NCBI GenBank assembly: GCA_902363395.1
Contig: CABIZZ010000001.1
Location: forward strand, 1,116,001-1,180,000
DNA: 64,000 bases
DNA from: Streptococcaceae bacterium
GTDB taxonomy: Bacteria; Bacillota; Bacilli; Lactobacillales; Streptococcaceae
Reading direction: 5' to 3'
Program-made: the position numbers and the translations under genes
In this document: positions 33,717 through 43,084 of the stretch, piece after piece
Layout of the letters: the number at the start of each line of letters is the position of its first letter
Position numbering within the stretch: the stretch's first letter is position 1
The notes under the pieces: model-generated
Database searches by the model: none
What the model was told of the DNA's origin: nothing
What the model saw: only the letters and a program-made list of their open reading frames with translations

Positions 33717-33998
33717 CTAGTCAAATGCATCCATGCCACCTTGGACGTTGGTTACATCATAGCCCTCTTCTTCCAAAAATTGGCAGGCACGGGCCGAGCG
33801 TCGACCAGACTTGCAGATGACATAATAGGCTTGCTCCCTGTCTAGTTCTGCGTACCGTTCTGCCAACACTGATAAGGGAAGCAAGGTCACTCCGTCCAGA
33901 TGAAGGGCATCATATTCCTCTTGCTCACGGACATCGAGGACTTGGATTTCTCCTGCCTGGTACTTTGCTACAAAGTCATTAAATGGAATTTCTTTCAT
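33717..33998 (-). CDS. Single-domain rhodanese-like protein
   Basis: The product has 93 residues. It has a rhodanese fold with LDVREQEEYDALHLDG and the active-site loop VICKSGRRS, where the Cys would carry the persulfide. Such proteins shuttle sulfur. It is 20 bp downstream of the PrdX gene. Confidence 0.93.
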   Translation of the reverse strand: MKEIPFNDFVAKYQAGEIQVLDVREQEEYDALHLDGVTLLPLSVLAERYAELDREQAYYVICKSGRRSARACQFLEEEGYDVTNVQGGMDAFD

Positions 33999-34019
33999 GA
34001 TTTCTCCTTTTTGAGGCCA

Positions 34020-34511
34020 CTATGGCAAGGTTAGTATTTCATAGTTAAAGTCAATGGACTCTAAAAAGCGGAATAGGTCTTTGGTTTTGATAAAGATGGT
34101 CTTTTCATTGGTGTTCGGATGGAAGGTCATGATCTCTTCTGATACAATGTCCTGATCGAAATAGACGAGAATATCTTTTTCTTCATTGTTTAACAAGCCA
34201 AATGGGGATACCGTCCCTGCTGGTAATTGCATTTTTTCAGCTAGCGATTCAGCTGAAGCCATGCGGATCCGATTGGCTCCTACTTGCTCTTTGAAGTCAT
34301 CCATATCTAAAGATTTCTGATCATCCATGATGAGCAGATAGTACTGGGTTTTCTTTTTGTTGGTCAAAAACATGCTCTTTGTCCGGACCCCTTCGAGACC
34401 TTCAATATAAGAATCGGCCTGCTCAGTAGTAAATGCTGGAGTATGTTCCACCACATCAAATTCAATCCCGAGTTCATCTAGTTTGTCTTTGACTTTTTGA
34501 TATGCATCCAT
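34020..34511 (-). CDS. Prolyl-tRNA editing protein, PrdX/YbaK-like
   Basis: The product has 163 residues from the ATG at 34511, with GGAGG 7 nt upstream; the open extension overlaps the upstream gene. YbaK/ProX domain: DVVEHTPAFTTEQADSY, KSMFLTNKKKTQYYLLIM (the Lys is conserved in this group), and TVSPFGLLN. It is predicted to hydrolyse mischarged (for example alanyl-) tRNA-Pro in trans. Confidence 0.88.
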   Translation of the reverse strand: MDAYQKVKDKLDELGIEFDVVEHTPAFTTEQADSYIEGLEGVRTKSMFLTNKKKTQYYLLIMDDQKSLDMDDFKEQVGANRIRMASAESLAEKMQLPAGTVSPFGLLNNEEKDILVYFDQDIVSEEIMTFHPNTNEKTIFIKTKDLFRFLESIDFNYEILTLP

Positions 34512-34534
34512 GGCAATACCTCCTATTGTGGTTA

Positions 34535-35137
34535 TCACTCATTATTCTTTTTGTACTCTCTTAAAATCTGCTGAACCCGAGCCTGGAGATCGGGAACTAC
34601 TTCTGTCTCAAACCAGGGGTTCTTGGCCATCCAGATCTGGTTGCGAGGTGAAGGATGGACCAGAGGGAAATAATCTGGCAGATAGTCCTTGAACCGACGC
34701 ACCCGTTCTGTCACCTTGCCACTAACCTTCTCATGGAGATAGTAGGCTTGGGCGTACTGGCCAATCAAGAGGGTCAACTCTATATCCGGACACTCCTTGA
34801 GGAGTTGTGGGTGCCACTTTTCCGCAAAGCCTTTGCGAGGTGGCAGGTCCCCTGACTTGCCATGCCCTGGAAAATAAAAGTCCATGGGAATGACCGCAAA
34901 TAGACCCGAATGATAGAAGGTTTCTTCATCGACTCCTAACCACTCCCTTAGACGGTCTCCACTCTTGTCCTTCCAATAGAGACCTGCTTCTTGGGTCTTG
35001 AGACCAGGCGCTTGGCCAATAATATTGATCCGAGCAGTCTTTGGTGCTGCAAATAAGGGCTCGATCCCTTTATCCGTATAGTCTTTGTTTTGTGGATCGG
35101 CCATAATGGCCTCTTTGATCAGCTTTAGTTGATCCAT
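34535..35137 (-). CDS. Uracil-DNA glycosylase superfamily protein
   Basis: The product has 200 residues from the ATG at 35137, after GGAGG. Glycosylase motifs are IIGQAPGLKTQEAGLYWKD (motif A with the Gly-rich loop), LLIGQYA, and LVHPSPRNQIW (motif B, the HPS loop). It belongs to the family-4/5-like branch found in streptococci and probably removes uracil from DNA. It overlaps nothing but lies 24 bp before the PrdX start on the same strand. Confidence 0.87.
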   Translation of the reverse strand: MDQLKLIKEAIMADPQNKDYTDKGIEPLFAAPKTARINIIGQAPGLKTQEAGLYWKDKSGDRLREWLGVDEETFYHSGLFAVIPMDFYFPGHGKSGDLPPRKGFAEKWHPQLLKECPDIELTLLIGQYAQAYYLHEKVSGKVTERVRRFKDYLPDYFPLVHPSPRNQIWMAKNPWFETEVVPDLQARVQQILREYKKNNE

Positions 35138-35153
35138 TTCTCCTCCATTAAGC

Positions 35154-35183
35154 AAAAACTCAGCCAGCAAGTGCCGACTGAGT
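35154..35183 (-). terminator. Terminator after pepV
   Basis: ACTCAG and CTGAGT with an inner GC pairing, then five T residues on the minus strand. Confidence 0.75.
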
Positions 35184-35189
35184 AGAGTC

Positions 35190-36596
35190 TTATTTGATGA
35201 GTTCGTAGATGGCTTCTGCGTAGATTGCAGCTGCACGGTAGAGATCTTCTACATCCGCAAATTCATTGGCTTGGTGCATGGTGTTCACATAGTCTGGGAA
35301 CATGGCACCGAAGGCAACCCCACGTTTCAATAGACGACCAAAGGTTCCGCCACCGATTACTTGCTCATGACCTTTCAGTCCGGTTTGTTTTTCATAGACA
35401 CGCAAAAGCGTTGAGACCAATTCATCTTCCATTGGAACATAGTGAGGGGTGTGGCCGTGGGCAGACAAGCTAACGGACGCCACTCCTTCTACTTTTCCAA
35501 GACCAGCCTTGATGGTTTCTGGATCTGTTCCTTTAGGGTAACGAATGTTCAAGGCGATGGTGTTATCTGAGCTGTTTTCGTCGAAGTTGAAGACACCCGC
35601 ATTAACGCTGAGAGCCCCCATCTTTTCATCCACATGGGCAATGCCAAGTTTCTCACCAGCAAAGTCCTCATGAAGAAGAGATGCTGACACTTGCAAGTAT
35701 GCTTTGGCATCTCCACCGAAGTCAAACTGATTCAAAAAGAGAGCCAAATAGGTTGCTCCATTGATCCCAGCTTCTGGAGTAGAGCCGTGGGCAGATTTCC
35801 CGATAATGGTAACTTTAAATTTACCGTCATCCTTTGTTACCACTTCGTAACGAAGTTGGTGGTCATTGGCAAAGGCCTCCAAGAGACCAGCTAGATCTGG
35901 TAATTGCCCAGAAACGACTGCTGTCGCTGACTCTGGTACCATGTTTTCACGAAGGCCACCTGTGAAGCTATGAAGATGCGCTTGACCTGTGTTTTGGCCA
36001 CCGAAGTGGAGGTACTCGGTGATGTTTCCTTTTTCTCCGTTAATGATTGGGAACTCCGCATCTGGTGAAAAACCAAAGTCTGGATCAGGAAGTCCGACGT
36101 GTTTGAAATAGTAGTCCATATCGCCCCAGCCAGACTCTTCATCTGTACCGACAACGAAGCGCACACGCTTAGAAACTGGTAATCCCAGATCCTTAATAAT
36201 CTTCAAACCGTAGTAACAAGCTACTGTAGGCCCCTTGTCATCTGATGAACCACGCGCATAAAGCTTGCCGTCGATAATCTCAGGTTTATAAGGGTCTGTA
36301 TTCCAGCCACTACCTGCAGGTACCACGTCCATATGGGCAAAGATTCCGAGCTCTTCTTCCCCTTGTCCAAAGGTGAAGTGTCCAGCATAGTTGTCCACGT
36401 TGGTTGTTTCGTAGCCATCACGCTCAGCAATTTCCAAGAATTTTTCAAGAGCTTTGACTGGTCCAGGTCCGTAAGGGTGAGTCGCATCCGCCTGGCTGTC
36501 ATCCCGTTCTGAGTTGATTTCCAAGAGACTGAAAAGGTCAGCCATCATTTCTTCGCGACGTTTTTCTACTTCTGCTTTAAAGTCAATTGTTGTCAT
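35190..36596 (-). CDS. pepV: Dipeptidase PepV
   Basis: The product has 468 residues, an M20-family dinuclear zinc dipeptidase of the cytoplasm. Metal-site motifs are GIFAHMDVVPAG (His, Asp), YARGSSDDKGP (bridging Asp) and GTDEESGWGDM (catalytic Glu pair), with a lid domain between and late GGGTFGRLL and HQANEF (His). It degrades dipeptides delivered by peptide uptake. It has a GGAGG ribosome-binding site. Confidence 0.95.
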   Translation of the reverse strand: MTTIDFKAEVEKRREEMMADLFSLLEINSERDDSQADATHPYGPGPVKALEKFLEIAERDGYETTNVDNYAGHFTFGQGEEELGIFAHMDVVPAGSGWNTDPYKPEIIDGKLYARGSSDDKGPTVACYYGLKIIKDLGLPVSKRVRFVVGTDEESGWGDMDYYFKHVGLPDPDFGFSPDAEFPIINGEKGNITEYLHFGGQNTGQAHLHSFTGGLRENMVPESATAVVSGQLPDLAGLLEAFANDHQLRYEVVTKDDGKFKVTIIGKSAHGSTPEAGINGATYLALFLNQFDFGGDAKAYLQVSASLLHEDFAGEKLGIAHVDEKMGALSVNAGVFNFDENSSDNTIALNIRYPKGTDPETIKAGLGKVEGVASVSLSAHGHTPHYVPMEDELVSTLLRVYEKQTGLKGHEQVIGGGTFGRLLKRGVAFGAMFPDYVNTMHQANEFADVEDLYRAAAIYAEAIYELIK

Positions 36597-36665
36597 GCAT
36601 TCCTCCGTTATTTCGATTTAAATTGAATCCTATAGAATCCCTTCAGCGACTGCCAAAGGATTCTA

Positions 36666-36706
36666 GAAAACCGGACTTGTATCGTAGAGACGAGACCATC
36701 CGGTTC
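36666..36706 (-). terminator. Terminator after the nitroreductase gene
   Basis: AACCGGA and TCCGGTT with inner partial pairing (GTCTCGTCTCTACGA), followed by TTTTC on the minus strand. Confidence 0.65.
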
Positions 36707-36718
36707 TTTCAGTTTCTA

Positions 36719-37324
36719 TTAGCGTTTTTCAATGATTTCGTCTACTGGCAAGCGGTAGCTAGGTTCTACCTTCTCCGCTGCGTAACCGACTGTGATCAAG
36801 AGTTCTGGACGGAAACGCTCTTCGATTTCCAAGACTTCATTGACTTTTGATTTGTCAAAGCCAAGGATGATGTTTGAGCCGATTCCTTGGTCCGTCAAGG
36901 CCAATACCAAGTTCATTGCGACCAATCCAGCATTCAAAGCCAAGTAATCGCTAATCTGTTGTTCATTGTAGCGAGCATATTCTGCAGGAAGGTTTTGCAT
37001 GAAGTATTGCAACTGCTCCTCTGTGAAGTTCTTGACCCCACCGACACGCGCAATCTTCCGAGCCCGACGTTGCAAATCGGTATCTGTAAAGAGAGCGATG
37101 GTCACAGGTGCTTCCATGACTTGGTCATAGTTCCCACCATAGGCTAGTTTAGCCAATTCCGCATTTTTCTGACGAACGACCACGAATTTCCATGGTTGGC
37201 TATTGTGCGCACTTGGAGCCAAGGTCGCAATTTCAATAGCTGTCCGTACATCCTTTGGATCGACCGGCTGATCTGTAAAATGCTTGATCGCATGACGTTT
37301 TTTGTTGAGTTCTAGGAATTTCAT
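36719..37324 (-). CDS. Nitroreductase-family FMN oxidoreductase
   Basis: The product has 201 residues from the ATG at 37324; the upstream TTG is rejected. FMN-binding features are NKKRHAIKHF at the start (basic phosphate contacts), LAPSAHNSQPWKFVVV, and late GIGSNIILGF. NAD(P)H-dependent reduction of quinones or nitro compounds is likely; the natural substrate is unknown. A single-gene unit with its own terminator. Confidence 0.9.
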   Translation of the reverse strand: MKFLELNKKRHAIKHFTDQPVDPKDVRTAIEIATLAPSAHNSQPWKFVVVRQKNAELAKLAYGGNYDQVMEAPVTIALFTDTDLQRRARKIARVGGVKNFTEEQLQYFMQNLPAEYARYNEQQISDYLALNAGLVAMNLVLALTDQGIGSNIILGFDKSKVNEVLEIEERFRPELLITVGYAAEKVEPSYRLPVDEIIEKR

Positions 37325-37449
37325 AGTCAACTTCCTTTTCTAATTCTATTACCTCTATTTTAACACAAAATGAAAGAGCTTGCAGAGTTTTTTCATTGAA
37401 GAGTCGGTTTCCTTTTCAACTAGGCTCCTGGCCCTTCTACGAGATCAGA

Positions 37450-39081
37450 TCATTCTGATGCAGGACTTTCTTTTTCAAAGAACTGACCACTAGAGTCTTG
37501 GATTTTGTTGATAATATCGTCGTAGCGAGAATTTCTTTCTTCCTCATAGAGCTTGTCGATTTCTTGATAGTTCAACGGATTTTCAAACTTTGGTTCTGGC
37601 TTGCGACTGAGGAAATCAAGCGTCCCCAGAAGAACCATGATCAGGATCACTAAAGAGGTCCAGCCAGTTTCCTTCTTAGGCATACGAACTTTCTTGGTCG
37701 AAAGAGATTTCCAACTAGGGTTTTGAGGTAAGAGCTCATAGATTCTCTTTTGAGTCGGGAAGAGGGTCAACAATGCATACAAGGTCAGAAAGAGAAAAGA
37801 AAAACTATGGACAGAAATCCAACTATACTTAATTTTCATCTTAAAGGCCTTATAACCAGCTCCCCCAATATACACTTCTAGGGCGAAGACGGCAATCATC
37901 AACAGACAGAAAATCAGGATCTGGACTTTCCATAGTTTTCTCAATCCTAAATACTCTTTTTTGAGTGCCTCTTCTTTCTCCTTAGCTTGGTCTACTTCTA
38001 CTGGAGCTGGGGTGCTTGGTTTTACTTCACTATTACTTTTAGTTGACCATACGTTCTTTTCAACTGGTTCTAGCTGTCTGGCAAAATAGGCCTCTGCTTC
38101 CTTGATGACTTTGCTAAGATTTTCCTCCGTCAACAGATAAGGAAAGCCATTGATCATCCAATTGTCTTTCTTGTCGGCCTTATCCGGCTTCATAACACGA
38201 AGAGCAAAGTGTCGTCCAACCAAGCTAATTGAAAAGCTCGCATCATAATATTCAGAAAGAACTGAAAAATCAACGCCATAAAAACTATTAGACTTGACCA
38301 GTTTGTTCGCTTCCATAAAGGAAACATCCTTTGTAAACGTCGATCGGATTATCTCTTGTGCTTGGGAAACTTTTTCTTCAACTGTAGCAGGATCAAGGGG
38401 GAGTGTTAAAGCAGAAAACGTATCAGTGGAAGTATTCCCTTCTAGACTATCTTTAAACCAATCCAAGAAAGAAGTCATATTGGAAACAGTTAGATCAATA
38501 GGTTGAGGAAATGGGAAGTCTTGTCTTTCTATCCCAGACATTGCTGGGGCTATCTCTTCAAGGACAAACTGCTGACCCGCTATCTCAAAGCTAAAAAAAG
38601 CTGGATAATGAGGCAACAAACAAGTAAAGACAACCCTAAAGGGTTCATTCTTTTCGAAGGGGCTTCTCCAGAAGTCTATTATTGCTATTCCCTCAAAGGT
38701 CGATTCTATCATTCTTTTAAGGAGGAAACGCTTTTTTAAGAGATTATCAGGAGTCAGTGTTTCAGAAAACATAAGGCCAGGTTGATCCAGATAAGCTTTG
38801 ATCTTTCCGAAGCTATCCCGAAAACGATCTCGATCATACAAAAACTCCATCCCGAATCTTTCAGGACCCCAGAGGAGTGATACATCGTTACCTTCAACCA
38901 ACATATTTATTGTTGTCTTATATACTTCAAGATGAACCTCAAGAATAAATGTCGGACCATAAGCACTCCGGGCCGTCGTTTCTATATCTACAATTTCGAA
39001 ATGCTCACCAAAAACATGTTGAAGGGCTTGTCGGATATCATTTACCACAAGCTCTCTATGCTGATCAACAGTTAATCCCAT
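37450..39081 (-). CDS. Large hypothetical membrane protein
   Basis: The product has 543 residues. The N-terminal 370 residues look soluble and beta-rich, with two similar-looking halves (for example ILEVHLEVYK and FSISLVGRHF segments). After a Pro/Lys/Glu linker come three hydrophobic helices (about residues 395-415, 425-448, 480-497) and a charged tail. No family recognised. The nearest Shine-Dalgarno-like AAGGGG is 14 nt from the ATG, which is unusually far, so start and expression level are uncertain. It lies 11 bp after the phosphoesterase gene. Confidence 0.7.
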   Translation of the reverse strand: MGLTVDQHRELVVNDIRQALQHVFGEHFEIVDIETTARSAYGPTFILEVHLEVYKTTINMLVEGNDVSLLWGPERFGMEFLYDRDRFRDSFGKIKAYLDQPGLMFSETLTPDNLLKKRFLLKRMIESTFEGIAIIDFWRSPFEKNEPFRVVFTCLLPHYPAFFSFEIAGQQFVLEEIAPAMSGIERQDFPFPQPIDLTVSNMTSFLDWFKDSLEGNTSTDTFSALTLPLDPATVEEKVSQAQEIIRSTFTKDVSFMEANKLVKSNSFYGVDFSVLSEYYDASFSISLVGRHFALRVMKPDKADKKDNWMINGFPYLLTEENLSKVIKEAEAYFARQLEPVEKNVWSTKSNSEVKPSTPAPVEVDQAKEKEEALKKEYLGLRKLWKVQILIFCLLMIAVFALEVYIGGAGYKAFKMKIKYSWISVHSFSFLFLTLYALLTLFPTQKRIYELLPQNPSWKSLSTKKVRMPKKETGWTSLVILIMVLLGTLDFLSRKPEPKFENPLNYQEIDKLYEEERNSRYDDIINKIQDSSGQFFEKESPASE

Positions 39082-39092
39082 TTCTTTATTAC

Positions 39093-39941
39093 TTACCCCT
39101 TATGTGTTTTTATAGACTGAAGGAAAGCATTAGCCTCCTTTAGATAGTCGTGTTGTTCAATCAAGGAAGTTAGAAGCTCGTTGTTATGGCCCCGATAGTT
39201 ATCCTCGCGTCTCAGTTCTTCGTACATCTCAATAAAGGGAAGGCCCTTGTCCTTAGCATCTTGGAGCTCTGCTTCATAGTCGTAGGCCACCTTCCGAAAG
39301 TGCAGGTTGGTCACCCCATCTGCCTCGACATCGATCAGAGCATACTGGGCCCTGTGGTTTTGAATTGGTTCCCAGTCGAAATATGGCATGCCAATAGTCC
39401 CTGGATTAAGAATCTGCTGGCCCTGACTGCCATAGCGAAGCAACTGCTTGTGGACATGCCCGTAGATGGCCATATCTGTCTGATCATCCAGCAATTGATC
39501 AAAGTTATCCGTCGCATTAGCTGGACGCAAGTCCCCACCATAATTCTTTTCTGGCAAGTTGTGGCTTAGTGAAAAGCGAATGCCATTGACCTCCTTCTTC
39601 TCCACTAGTGGAAGCGAGCGAAGCCAATCGATCCGCTTAGGATCTAGTCCTTCCATGAGGTACTGAGTGAGACGAAGAAGCTGGATCTCCTGCGGATCCT
39701 CAAGTCCGTACTCGCCATCCAAGGCCTCTAGAACACAATCGTCCCAATTTCCTCGAACAGCCGCTGTAATCGGAATCGCATCCAGCAAGTCAAAAAGGTC
39801 CTCTCGTCCAGGTCCCGGTAGCAAAATGTCCCCTAAAAGCCAGTATTCCGTCGCGCCTAGAGCACGCGCATCCGCAATCACTGCCTCCAGGGCTGTCGTA
39901 TCTCCGTGAATATCAGATAAAATAGCGATTCGATGGTTCAT
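39093..39941 (-). CDS. Metallophosphoesterase (YfcE/calcineurin-like)
   Basis: The product has 282 residues from the ATG at 39941, after AAGGAG; the frame extends 26 codons further upstream without a start signal. Dinuclear metal motifs in order are LSDIHGDTTALEAV (DxH), LLGDILLPGPG (GD), VRGNWDD (GNxD), and YGHVHKQLLR (GHxH). The substrate is unknown; such proteins can act on nucleotides or phosphoproteins. Confidence 0.92.
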   Translation of the reverse strand: MNHRIAILSDIHGDTTALEAVIADARALGATEYWLLGDILLPGPGREDLFDLLDAIPITAAVRGNWDDCVLEALDGEYGLEDPQEIQLLRLTQYLMEGLDPKRIDWLRSLPLVEKKEVNGIRFSLSHNLPEKNYGGDLRPANATDNFDQLLDDQTDMAIYGHVHKQLLRYGSQGQQILNPGTIGMPYFDWEPIQNHRAQYALIDVEADGVTNLHFRKVAYDYEAELQDAKDKGLPFIEMYEELRREDNYRGHNNELLTSLIEQHDYLKEANAFLQSIKTHKG

Positions 39942-40010
39942 AACTACTCCTTTATGGATTGAAAAATCTGTGTGCCTTAAGTATAACAAAAACGAGTACA
40001 AAAAGTGAAA

Positions 40011-40032
40011 ACCATCCATGAAAATGGATGGT
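40011..40032 (-). terminator. Terminator after uvrC
   Basis: ACCATCCAT pairs with ATGGATGGT around a short A-rich loop, then TTTT on the minus strand. Confidence 0.8.
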
Positions 40033-40036
40033 GCAA

Positions 40037-41869
40037 TTACTCAAATCCTTGGGAGGACTCCGCCACTTCCATCAAGGGACTTGCTTCTTCCTGCTTTCCT
40101 TGATGGAGCTTGACTTGCACCGCCTCCGCTACTGCTCGTGGGATGCCGACCGTGACGATCTCATCCACAGTGGCTTCTTTGATCTTGGTCAGTGACTTGA
40201 AGTGTTTCATCAGTAACTGCTTACGTTTTGGTCCCAAGCCTTCGATGCCGTCCAGCTGAGAGGAGAAGGAATTCTTGGACCGTAGCTGGCGGTGGAAGGT
40301 GATGGCGAAACGGTGGACTTCATCCTGGATCCGCTGGAGAAGGAAAAATTCCTGCGAAGTCCGTGAGAGTTCAATGACTTGGAGAGGATCCCCAAAGAGC
40401 AATTCATGGGTTTGGTGCTTGTCATTCTTTTGCAGGCCTGCGATGGGAATATCCAACCCCAACTCATCTTGGATGACTTGCTTAGCAATATTGACCTGCC
40501 CCTGACCCCCATCGATAACGATCAGATCTGGTGGCGTCAGGCCATCCCGCATAACCCGGCTATAGCGTCTGCGAATGACTTCCCGCATGCTAGCATAGTC
40601 ATCTGGCCCGACGACAGTCTTGATCTTGTACTTGCGGTAGTCCTTTTTGCTTGGCTTCCCATTGACAAAGACCACCATGGCAGAGACCGGACTGGTCCCC
40701 ATGATGTTGGAGTTATCAAAAGACTCAATGCGCACAGGAGTTGGAATTTGCAGAAGTTTTCCAAGGTTTTCAATAGCACCTTGGGTCTTTTCCATGGATT
40801 TTTCAAGGAGATTAAACTTCTGCTCCAGACTGACACGCGCATTCTTGATGGCCAGATTGACCAACTGCTTCTTCTCCCCACGCTGGGGCTTGAGGACCTT
40901 GGTATCCACTAGGACCTTGACCGCTTCCTCATCAATATCCTGAGGAATCAGGATTTCATTGGGGATCAGGTGGGATTTCTCCTGGTAAAACTGTCCCACA
41001 TAGGTCAAGAAATCCTCGTCCGGATCATTGTAGTAAGGGAAGAGATTGACGTCACGCTCGATCAGCTTGCCTTGACGAACAAAGAAGACCTGCACACACA
41101 TCCAGCCCTTGTCTACGTAGTAGCCAAAGACATCCCGGTTCTGCAAATCCTTGGCCATGACCCGCTGTTTGGTCCGTAGGGTCCCAATAGCCTGGATCAA
41201 ATCACGATACTCGGCCGCCCGCTCGAATTCCATGTTCTGCGCAGCGGTAGTCATCTTGAGCTTGAGCTCATCGATAATCTTATCATCCTGCCCCTTAAGG
41301 AAATCAGAAACCTCCTGGGCCATGCCCTTAAAATAGGCCTCGTCCTTGTGGCAGACTGTATGGGCCATGCACTGCCCTAGATGATAGTAAAAGCAGACCT
41401 TGGAAGGCGGATTGGTACACTTGCGGAATGGGAAAATCCGATCCAAAAGCCGCTTGATCTCATTGGCCGCTCCCACATCCGGATAGGGACCAAAATAGAG
41501 ACCACCATCCTTTTTGACCTGGCGCGTGATGATGAGGCGCGGATAGCGCTCATTGGTAATCTTGATGAAGGGATAGGACTTGTCGTCCTTGAGCATGATA
41601 TTGTACTTGGGCTTGTTCTCCTTGATCAGGTTGATCTCAAGAAGCAAGGCCTCAATATTGGACTCGGTAACGATAAACTCAAAATCCACAATCTCAGATA
41701 CCAGGGCTTCCGTCTTGGTATCGTGGCTCCCTCTGAAATAGGACCGCACCCGATTGCGAAGATTTTTGGCCTTCCCCACATAGATGATGGTACCGTTCTT
41801 GTCTTTGTGAATGTAACAGCCCGGACTCGTCGGCAAGAGCTCGAGCTTGGATTTAATCAAGTTATTCAT
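40037..41869 (-). CDS. uvrC: UvrABC excinuclease subunit C
   Basis: The product has 610 residues from the ATG at 41869 ([20 protein letters not shown]...), matching other streptococcal UvrC starts. The GIY-YIG nuclease domain has [21 protein letters not shown]; a UVR domain and a Cys cluster ([19 protein letters not shown]) are in the middle. The RNase H-like C-terminal nuclease domain (IESFDNSNI..., VIDGGQGQ) precedes helix-hairpin-helix repeats. It makes both incisions in nucleotide excision repair. It seems to be read from a leaderless message. Confidence 0.97.
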   Translation of the reverse strand: MNNLIKSKLELLPTSPGCYIHKDKNGTIIYVGKAKNLRNRVRSYFRGSHDTKTEALVSEIVDFEFIVTESNIEALLLEINLIKENKPKYNIMLKDDKSYPFIKITNERYPRLIITRQVKKDGGLYFGPYPDVGAANEIKRLLDRIFPFRKCTNPPSKVCFYYHLGQCMAHTVCHKDEAYFKGMAQEVSDFLKGQDDKIIDELKLKMTTAAQNMEFERAAEYRDLIQAIGTLRTKQRVMAKDLQNRDVFGYYVDKGWMCVQVFFVRQGKLIERDVNLFPYYNDPDEDFLTYVGQFYQEKSHLIPNEILIPQDIDEEAVKVLVDTKVLKPQRGEKKQLVNLAIKNARVSLEQKFNLLEKSMEKTQGAIENLGKLLQIPTPVRIESFDNSNIMGTSPVSAMVVFVNGKPSKKDYRKYKIKTVVGPDDYASMREVIRRRYSRVMRDGLTPPDLIVIDGGQGQVNIAKQVIQDELGLDIPIAGLQKNDKHQTHELLFGDPLQVIELSRTSQEFFLLQRIQDEVHRFAITFHRQLRSKNSFSSQLDGIEGLGPKRKQLLMKHFKSLTKIKEATVDEIVTVGIPRAVAEAVQVKLHQGKQEEASPLMEVAESSQGFE

Positions 41870-41876
41870 ACTCTCT

Positions 41877-41885
41877 ATTATAGCA
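41877..41885 (-). promoter_or_regulatory. Extended -10 promoter giving a leaderless uvrC mRNA
   Basis: TGCTATAAT on the minus strand ends 7 nt before the uvrC ATG, so transcription would start at the ATG. No Shine-Dalgarno sequence is present. Confidence 0.6.
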
Positions 41886-41887
41886 AA

Positions 41888-41910
41888 AAAGAGGAGCAAT
41901 GCCCCTCTTT
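41888..41910 (-). terminator. Terminator before uvrC
   Basis: AAAGAGGGGC and GCTCCTCTTT arms around ATT, then a T run on the minus strand. It isolates uvrC from the gene at 42014. Confidence 0.8.
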
Positions 41911-42013
41911 ATATTGTTATATCATAGTATTCATTTTAAATCGTATGCTTTCTAAAGTTCCAAAATGAAAGAATCCCAACTGGAATTCCCACGAGACAGC
42001 CAGCCTAGTTCAA

Positions 42014-43006
42014 TCAATCAGTGAGATGATACAATTGTTTAGCTTTATCAATATCATAGTACTGATCAAACTCTTGTTTATTTTTAGTATCATGGTCCTG
42101 ACCATCTACTGAAAGTTCTTTTGGAATATACAGATATTCGGTTGGGCTATATCCTTTAGGATAAAATAGTGGATACACCGAAACAAGTCGCGGACCAAAA
42201 TCAATCGTATTCATATTGTTCAAAACAATGATAGTTGAATTTTCTTTTTCTAGAATAGACATTGCTTTTCTATCTTTGCTGATAGGAGAAGTTTTTAACG
42301 TCTTTTTCTCAACCACAAATTGGTTGATATCTAAAATGGAATCTTTAATACCAAGCTCTGAAAAATCTTTAACATTTACTTCAGTTTGTGGCAATGGATC
42401 TTCCATCGATTCAAGCGCTACGACTTCTTCAACTTTTCTGGTTTGAAGGTTTAAAAATACTTTCTTTTCATTTTTCCATTCTTTTAATGGTCTCACATAA
42501 AGCGTTAAATAATCTTTTCCTTTATACGAAAAGACAGGACCAAGATCATTTGAAATATAGCCTTTTTTATACTGATCAACCGTAGCAAGTAAATCAATCT
42601 CAGGTTCTTCTTTCAGACGATTTCCCTCCACTTTATACATGGACAGGGTCCAATAAGCATCCTTTCTGACAGTTTCATGGATGTCGGAAGGATGTTTTGG
42701 CAATTTCATATTATCTCTGAGAACATAGTGTCGGGATGTTGGATTACGCCACTCCGTGATCAAGTACTCATTATACTTATGCAACTCCTTTTTCTCAGAC
42801 TCAACAGGGTCCCAATGAACAATAACACCTTGACCATCTGCAATAAACTCGTAAGAGTCAATTTTCGCTTTTCCAGTGTAATATAGAAATCCTGAATATT
42901 TCTTCGTTAAATATCCTTGATAGGTATAAAAACTGATGCTTACCAAGAGTCCAATCCCTATAAGTACCCCTAAACTTCGTAAGAACGTTTTTCTGCTAAT
43001 CTTCAC
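42014..43006 (-). CDS. Hypothetical membrane-anchored protein
   Basis: The product has 330 residues with a GTG start behind GAGGTGGAAA. A basic tip is followed by a helix at about residues 10-28 with no lipobox, and the rest looks extracellular and beta-rich, with many Tyr, Lys and Asp. It follows the 43085 membrane gene on the same strand with a 78-bp gap. It does not obviously align with the triplicated family at 2504-5589, though the architecture is similar. Function unknown. Confidence 0.72.
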   Translation of the reverse strand: MKISRKTFLRSLGVLIGIGLLVSISFYTYQGYLTKKYSGFLYYTGKAKIDSYEFIADGQGVIVHWDPVESEKKELHKYNEYLITEWRNPTSRHYVLRDNMKLPKHPSDIHETVRKDAYWTLSMYKVEGNRLKEEPEIDLLATVDQYKKGYISNDLGPVFSYKGKDYLTLYVRPLKEWKNEKKVFLNLQTRKVEEVVALESMEDPLPQTEVNVKDFSELGIKDSILDINQFVVEKKTLKTSPISKDRKAMSILEKENSTIIVLNNMNTIDFGPRLVSVYPLFYPKGYSPTEYLYIPKELSVDGQDHDTKNKQEFDQYYDIDKAKQLYHLTD

Positions 43007-43084
43007 TTTCCACCTCTACCTCTACTAACACCCTAAAAATGCATCTACTCTAAAAAATGGACAAAGCATTTCAATCTTGAACAA

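Noticed and set aside
34512-34538. Longer start of the PrdX-like gene, overlapping the glycosylase gene
   Set aside because: The ATG at 34511 has GGAGG at good spacing and gives the normal family N-terminus; the upstream codons contain that ribosome-binding site.
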